Shown here: positions 6,206 to 8,336 of the stretch, piece after piece | Layout of the letters: each line of letters starts with the position of its first letter | How positions within the stretch are numbered: position 1 is the stretch's first letter | Assembly: GCA_050743125.1 (NCBI GenBank) | Contig: JBOGEB010000182.1 | Span: 1 to 8,336, forward strand | Direction: 5' to 3' | Source: JBOGEB01 sp050743125 | Lineage (GTDB): Bacteria; Actinomycetota; Nitriliruptoria; Euzebyales; Egibacteraceae | Length of the DNA: 8,336 nt | Notes under the pieces: model-generated | Seen by the model: the letters and a program-made list of their open reading frames with translations, nothing else | Database searches by the model: none | What the model was told of the DNA's origin: nothing | Program-made: the position numbers and the translations under genes

Positions 6206-7594
6206 CTACACGCCCGCCGACGCCAGGCTCGGCATGCGGTCGATCGCGAAGCTGGTTCGCAGGTAGTACCACCACGTCAACGCAAGGCAGGTCACGTAGA
6301 AGGCGATGAAGCCACCAAACGCGGCCTGCGGCCCACCGGTCAACGACGCCGAGAGCCCGTAGCCCAGCGGGATCGCCCAGCCGCCGTAGGCCCCGACCGC
6401 CGAGGTGAAGCCGAGCACCGCGGCCGTCTCCCGGCGCGCGGCGACGATCGCCCGCGCCTCGGCCTCGGCGCCCATGCCCTCCACGCCCTTCAGATGCTCG
6501 GCACGGAAGATCAGCGGGATCATCCGGAAGGTCGAGCCGTTGCCGACACCCGACAGCACGAACAGGACCATGAACAGCACCAGGAAGCCCGCAAACCCGT
6601 AGGGCTCGCCTTTGTGAGCGAGGAAGAAGATCACGCCCAGCACGGCGGGGATCATCGCCAGGAAGCTCGCGAAGGTGACCCGAGCGCCGCCGAGCTTGTC
6701 CGCCAGACATCCACCGAACGGCCGGGCAATCGACCCGACCAGCGGGCCGAGGAAGGCGATGGAGAGCGTCACGTTGGGGAACTGCTTACTGATCAACAGC
6801 GGCAACCCTGCGGAGTAGCCGATGAACGAGCCGAACGTCCCGATATAGAGCCAGGCCATGATCCACGTGTGCTTGCTCCGCAGAATCACCGCCTGCTCCT
6901 TGATGGGTGACTGTACAACCGCAAGGTTGTCCATGAAGAACCAAGCGCAGGCCGCAGAAACGAGGATGAACGGGATCCAGATCAAGCCCGAGTTTTGCAA
7001 AAAGATGGTCCCGTTTTGCCCTTGTGCCCCGCCCACGACAGCGAATGCGCTCATCGTAATAACGATCGGAACGACCAGCTGGACAACGGCGACGCCGATG
7101 TTGCCGCCTGCCGCGTTCAGCGCGAGCGGCAAGCCCTTCTTCTTATCGGGATAGAAGAACGAGATGTTCGCCATGCTCGAGGCGAAGTTGCCGCCCCCGA
7201 AACCCGCAGTCGCCGCACCGACGAGGAACGCCCAATACGGCGTCGAGGGATTGGACACCAGCACGACGAGCAAGACCACGGGAACGAGCAGGAGGAGCGC
7301 GCTCACCACAGTCCAGTTGCGCCCCCCGAAGCGTGGTACGGCGATCGTGTAAGGAAACCGCATGGTTGCGCCGACGAGCGCTGGCACCGACACGAGCGTG
7401 AAGAGTTGGCTCGTCGAGAACGCGAAGCCGGCCTTGTTCAGCTTGACAGCTGTGACGCTCCACAGCAGCCATACCGAGAACCCCAGAAACTCGGCAAAGA
7501 TCGAGAAGATCAGGTTCCGCCGCGCCACTCTTTTCCCCTCGCGCTCCCAGAACTCGTCGTTGTCGGGGTTCCAAGAATCGATCCATCTCGACAT
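6206..7594 (-). CDS. narK: NarK-type nitrate/nitrite transporter (MFS, NNP family)
   Basis: A 462-residue major-facilitator protein with about 12 hydrophobic segments. It carries both nitrate-signature regions: GFGGGNFASSMANISFFYP near 131-149 and GVGNGSTFRMIP near 349-360. The two conserved arginines that bind the anion in this family are present as Arg79 (ATMRFPY, second membrane segment) and Arg291 (SIARPFGG). It would move nitrate and/or nitrite across the inner membrane, by proton symport or nitrate/nitrite antiport; the direction cannot be decided here. The N-terminal SWNPDNDEFWEREGKRVARRNL stretch is typical of actinobacterial NarK. I chose ATG 7594, which is preceded by GAGGAG at 5 bases, over a start at 7627. 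No nitrate or nitrite reductase gene is in the window. Codons around 6950-7030 are more A/T-rich than in the neighbours. Confidence 0.93.
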   Translation of the reverse strand: MSRWIDSWNPDNDEFWEREGKRVARRNLIFSIFAEFLGFSVWLLWSVTAVKLNKAGFAFSTSQLFTLVSVPALVGATMRFPYTIAVPRFGGRNWTVVSALLLLVPVVLLVVLVSNPSTPYWAFLVGAATAGFGGGNFASSMANISFFYPDKKKGLPLALNAAGGNIGVAVVQLVVPIVITMSAFAVVGGAQGQNGTIFLQNSGLIWIPFILVSAACAWFFMDNLAVVQSPIKEQAVILRSKHTWIMAWLYIGTFGSFIGYSAGLPLLISKQFPNVTLSIAFLGPLVGSIARPFGGCLADKLGGARVTFASFLAMIPAVLGVIFFLAHKGEPYGFAGFLVLFMVLFVLSGVGNGSTFRMIPLIFRAEHLKGVEGMGAEAEARAIVAARRETAAVLGFTSAVGAYGGWAIPLGYGLSASLTGGPQAAFGGFIAFYVTCLALTWWYYLRTSFAIDRMPSLASAGV

Positions 7595-7599
7595 GATCA

Positions 7600-7605
7600 C
7601 TCCTC
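7600..7605 (-). promoter_or_regulatory. Ribosome binding site of the NarK gene
   Basis: Read on the - strand, GAGGAG is followed by TGATC and then ATG at 7594. It is the clearest Shine-Dalgarno sequence in the window and decides the start of the NarK gene against the 11-codon longer alternative at 7627. Confidence 0.8.
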
Positions 7606-7677
7606 GACAGGTCCGGTCCGCAAGCACGCCAGCTCGACGTTGCGCTGATGGGCTCGGCGGGGGTCAGCGCAGAGGAA

Positions 7678-7691
7678 AGCCCCCCTGGGCT
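7678..7691 (-). promoter_or_regulatory. Small hairpin followed by a short T run in the NarK leader
   Basis: On the - strand, AGCCC and GGGCT form a 5-base stem around AGGG, followed by TTCCTC, about 84 bases before the NarK start. It could be an attenuator-like or processing structure, but the stem is short and the T run weak. No known riboswitch class is recognised. Confidence 0.25.
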
Positions 7692-7737
7692 GGGGAAATG
7701 CAGGGTTGTCGAGGACCGCATTCGTCGTTCAGGAGGG

Positions 7738-7754
7738 CTGTCTCGAAGCGACAG
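7738..7754. promoter_or_regulatory. Interrupted dyad upstream of the NarK gene
   Basis: CTGTC (7738-7742) and GACAG (7750-7754) flank TCGAAGC. On the - strand a TATAGC hexamer lies immediately upstream (7756-7761), resembling a -10 box, though no good -35 box is seen at the normal distance. If a promoter is here, the dyad would sit at the transcription start and could bind a regulator. Confidence 0.25.
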
Positions 7755-7972
7755 GCTATACAGGCGTTGACGACGTTGCAGGGCGATTCGGCACACGAGG
7801 CGCGAACCTTCGTCGCGGCTCAAGCCAAGAGGACGCCCGCCTGCGAGTCCTCGCGCTCGCGGACCTCAGCGCTGGCCGCCGCGTCCGGACCCGGAACCCG
7901 AAAGGGCGTTGCAAGGCGCTCGTCACCGGGCTCGAGCGTCCGTGCCGGCTGGCTCTACATGCCTGGCTTCCA

Positions 7973-7989
7973 GCGCATGCGCAATGCGC
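7973..7989. repeat. Inverted repeat with outer helper stem
   Basis: GCGCAT (7973-7978) and ATGCGC (7984-7989) pair around GCGCA. Farther out, CTGGC (7963-7967) can pair with GCCAG (7991-7995) across a small internal loop, giving a two-part stem like those of structured RNAs. Confidence 0.4.
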
Positions 7990-7994
7990 GGCCA

Positions 7995-8028
7995 GTTCCC
8001 CCCTCGGGCCTGTCCGGGCAAGGGGAAC
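7995..8028. repeat. 7-bp inverted repeat with 20-base loop
   Basis: GTTCCCC (7995-8001) and GGGGAAC (8022-8028) are perfect arms. The loop contains GGGCC and CCGGGC, which may form minor inner pairs. It directly follows the previous dyad. Confidence 0.4.
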
Positions 8029-8063
8029 CTGCGGTGTGGGGCAGCCCGCTGGGCGTGGTCATC

Positions 8064-8103
8064 CCGCTGGCCTGCGGTTTCCTCCGTATCCGCAGGCCAG
8101 CGG
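8064..8103. repeat. Perfect 14-bp inverted repeat, 12-base loop
   Basis: CCGCTGGCCTGCGG (8064-8077) and its exact complement (8090-8103) flank TTTCCTCCGTAT. No T tract follows on either strand. An extra partial copy of the left-arm start, CCCGCTGG, lies at 8045-8052, a short direct repeat next to the hairpin. This is the second strongest hairpin in the window. Confidence 0.6.
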
Positions 8104-8208
8104 CGGCTTTGCCGGCCGCGGCGGCGGCTCGGGCGCGGCTTTCCTGCGCATCCGAGGGAAAGTGGCGTCACGCTCGGAGCAGGCAAGCCGGCCAAGTACT
8201 CCGCCGGG

Positions 8209-8231
8209 CGGTGCGTTACGGTGACGCACCG
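8209..8231. repeat. Perfect 8-bp inverted repeat
   Basis: CGGTGCGT (8209-8216) and ACGCACCG (8224-8231) flank TACGGTG. The 23-base size would suit a regulator site as well as an RNA hairpin. Confidence 0.45.
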
Positions 8232-8246
8232 AGAGCGGCCCTGCGC

Positions 8247-8272
8247 CGCGCTCGCAAGGCGCGCCGAGCGCG
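8247..8272. repeat. Perfect 8-bp inverted repeat with CAAGGCG in the loop
   Basis: CGCGCTCG (8247-8254) and CGAGCGCG (8265-8272) flank CAAGGCGCGC. The CTCGCAAGGCG segment is also in the core of the dispersed repeat copies (145-155 and, inverted, about 3968-3978), so this may be a very diverged relative; the match is too short to be sure. Confidence 0.4.
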
Positions 8273-8336
8273 CATACCCGGCCGGGCGACAAATGAGGAA
8301 GCGAGGCGCAACGCGGCGAGCGTGGATGCAGGGTCG

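Larger units (their letters stand above)
7763..8336. other. Non-coding region upstream of the NarK gene, hairpin-rich
   Basis: Open frames at 7706-8224 (+), 7923-8195 (-) and 8059-8292 (-) overlap each other, lack recognisable domains or ribosome-binding sites, and look like chance GC-rich ORFs. Instead the stretch from about 7960 on holds five perfect dyads at 7973-7989, 7995-8028, 8064-8103, 8209-8231 and 8247-8272. I recognise no tRNA, rRNA, RNase P, tmRNA, riboswitch or CRISPR array. It may be a long regulatory region, a structured RNA, or a decayed element. Confidence 0.5.

Noticed and set aside
5723..6910. 395-codon open frame on the + strand
   Set aside because: It spans two real - strand genes in antisense and the gap between them; charged low-complexity composition typical of shadows.
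8040..8105. Possible CRISPR repeat because of the GC-rich hairpin and the repeated CCCGCTGG
   Set aside because: Only one full hairpin is present, with no regularly spaced copies and no cas gene.
7706..8292. Overlapping frames on both strands in the right-hand region
   Set aside because: No domains, no ribosome-binding sites, mutually overlapping, and crossing several perfect hairpins.

Overview
The window is a high-GC bacterial chromosome segment. Codon third positions are strongly G/C, the protein families are ones common in Actinomycetota (an IclR regulator, a HINT-type HIT protein, an S9A prolyl oligopeptidase and a NarK-type nitrate transporter), and many spurious long ORFs lie antisense to the real genes, as expected at high GC. 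I would guess an actinobacterium but cannot name a genus.

Layout. Positions 1-663 hold no convincing gene. They contain a short direct repeat at the edge, one copy of a dispersed repeat (about 141-260), a very strong 15-bp hairpin (345-378) and a 16-bp perfect palindrome (533-548) upstream of the first gene. Three + strand genes follow, with overlapping ends: an IclR-family regulator (664-1443), an acetyl-CoA-synthetase-like protein (1436-3271) and a HINT-like HIT protein (3268-3627). A small zinc-ribbon gene on the - strand (3628-3816) ends directly against the HIT stop codon. A second copy of the dispersed repeat, in inverted orientation, follows (about 3852-3981). Next come two - strand genes read towards it: a prolyl oligopeptidase (4076-6160) and, 45 bases upstream of it, a NarK-type nitrate/nitrite transporter (6206-7594). 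The last 740 bases (7595-8336) contain no credible gene but a dense series of perfect hairpins.

The most notable object is the synthetase-like gene. It is full length, in frame and clearly of the Acs fold, but the phosphate-binding loop, the second half of the C-terminal hinge motif and the catalytic lysine region are all replaced. It therefore looks like a maintained pseudoenzyme or an enzyme with changed chemistry. It is translationally coupled to an IclR regulator upstream and to a HIT-family nucleotide-binding protein downstream, and the unit is bracketed by inverted copies of a repeat sharing a 48-base identical stretch. A joint role of the three proteins (for instance sensing or handling an acyl or adenylate metabolite under IclR control) is inference. 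The NarK and oligopeptidase genes look like an ordinary, functionally unrelated pair; no nitrate reductase is visible in the window.
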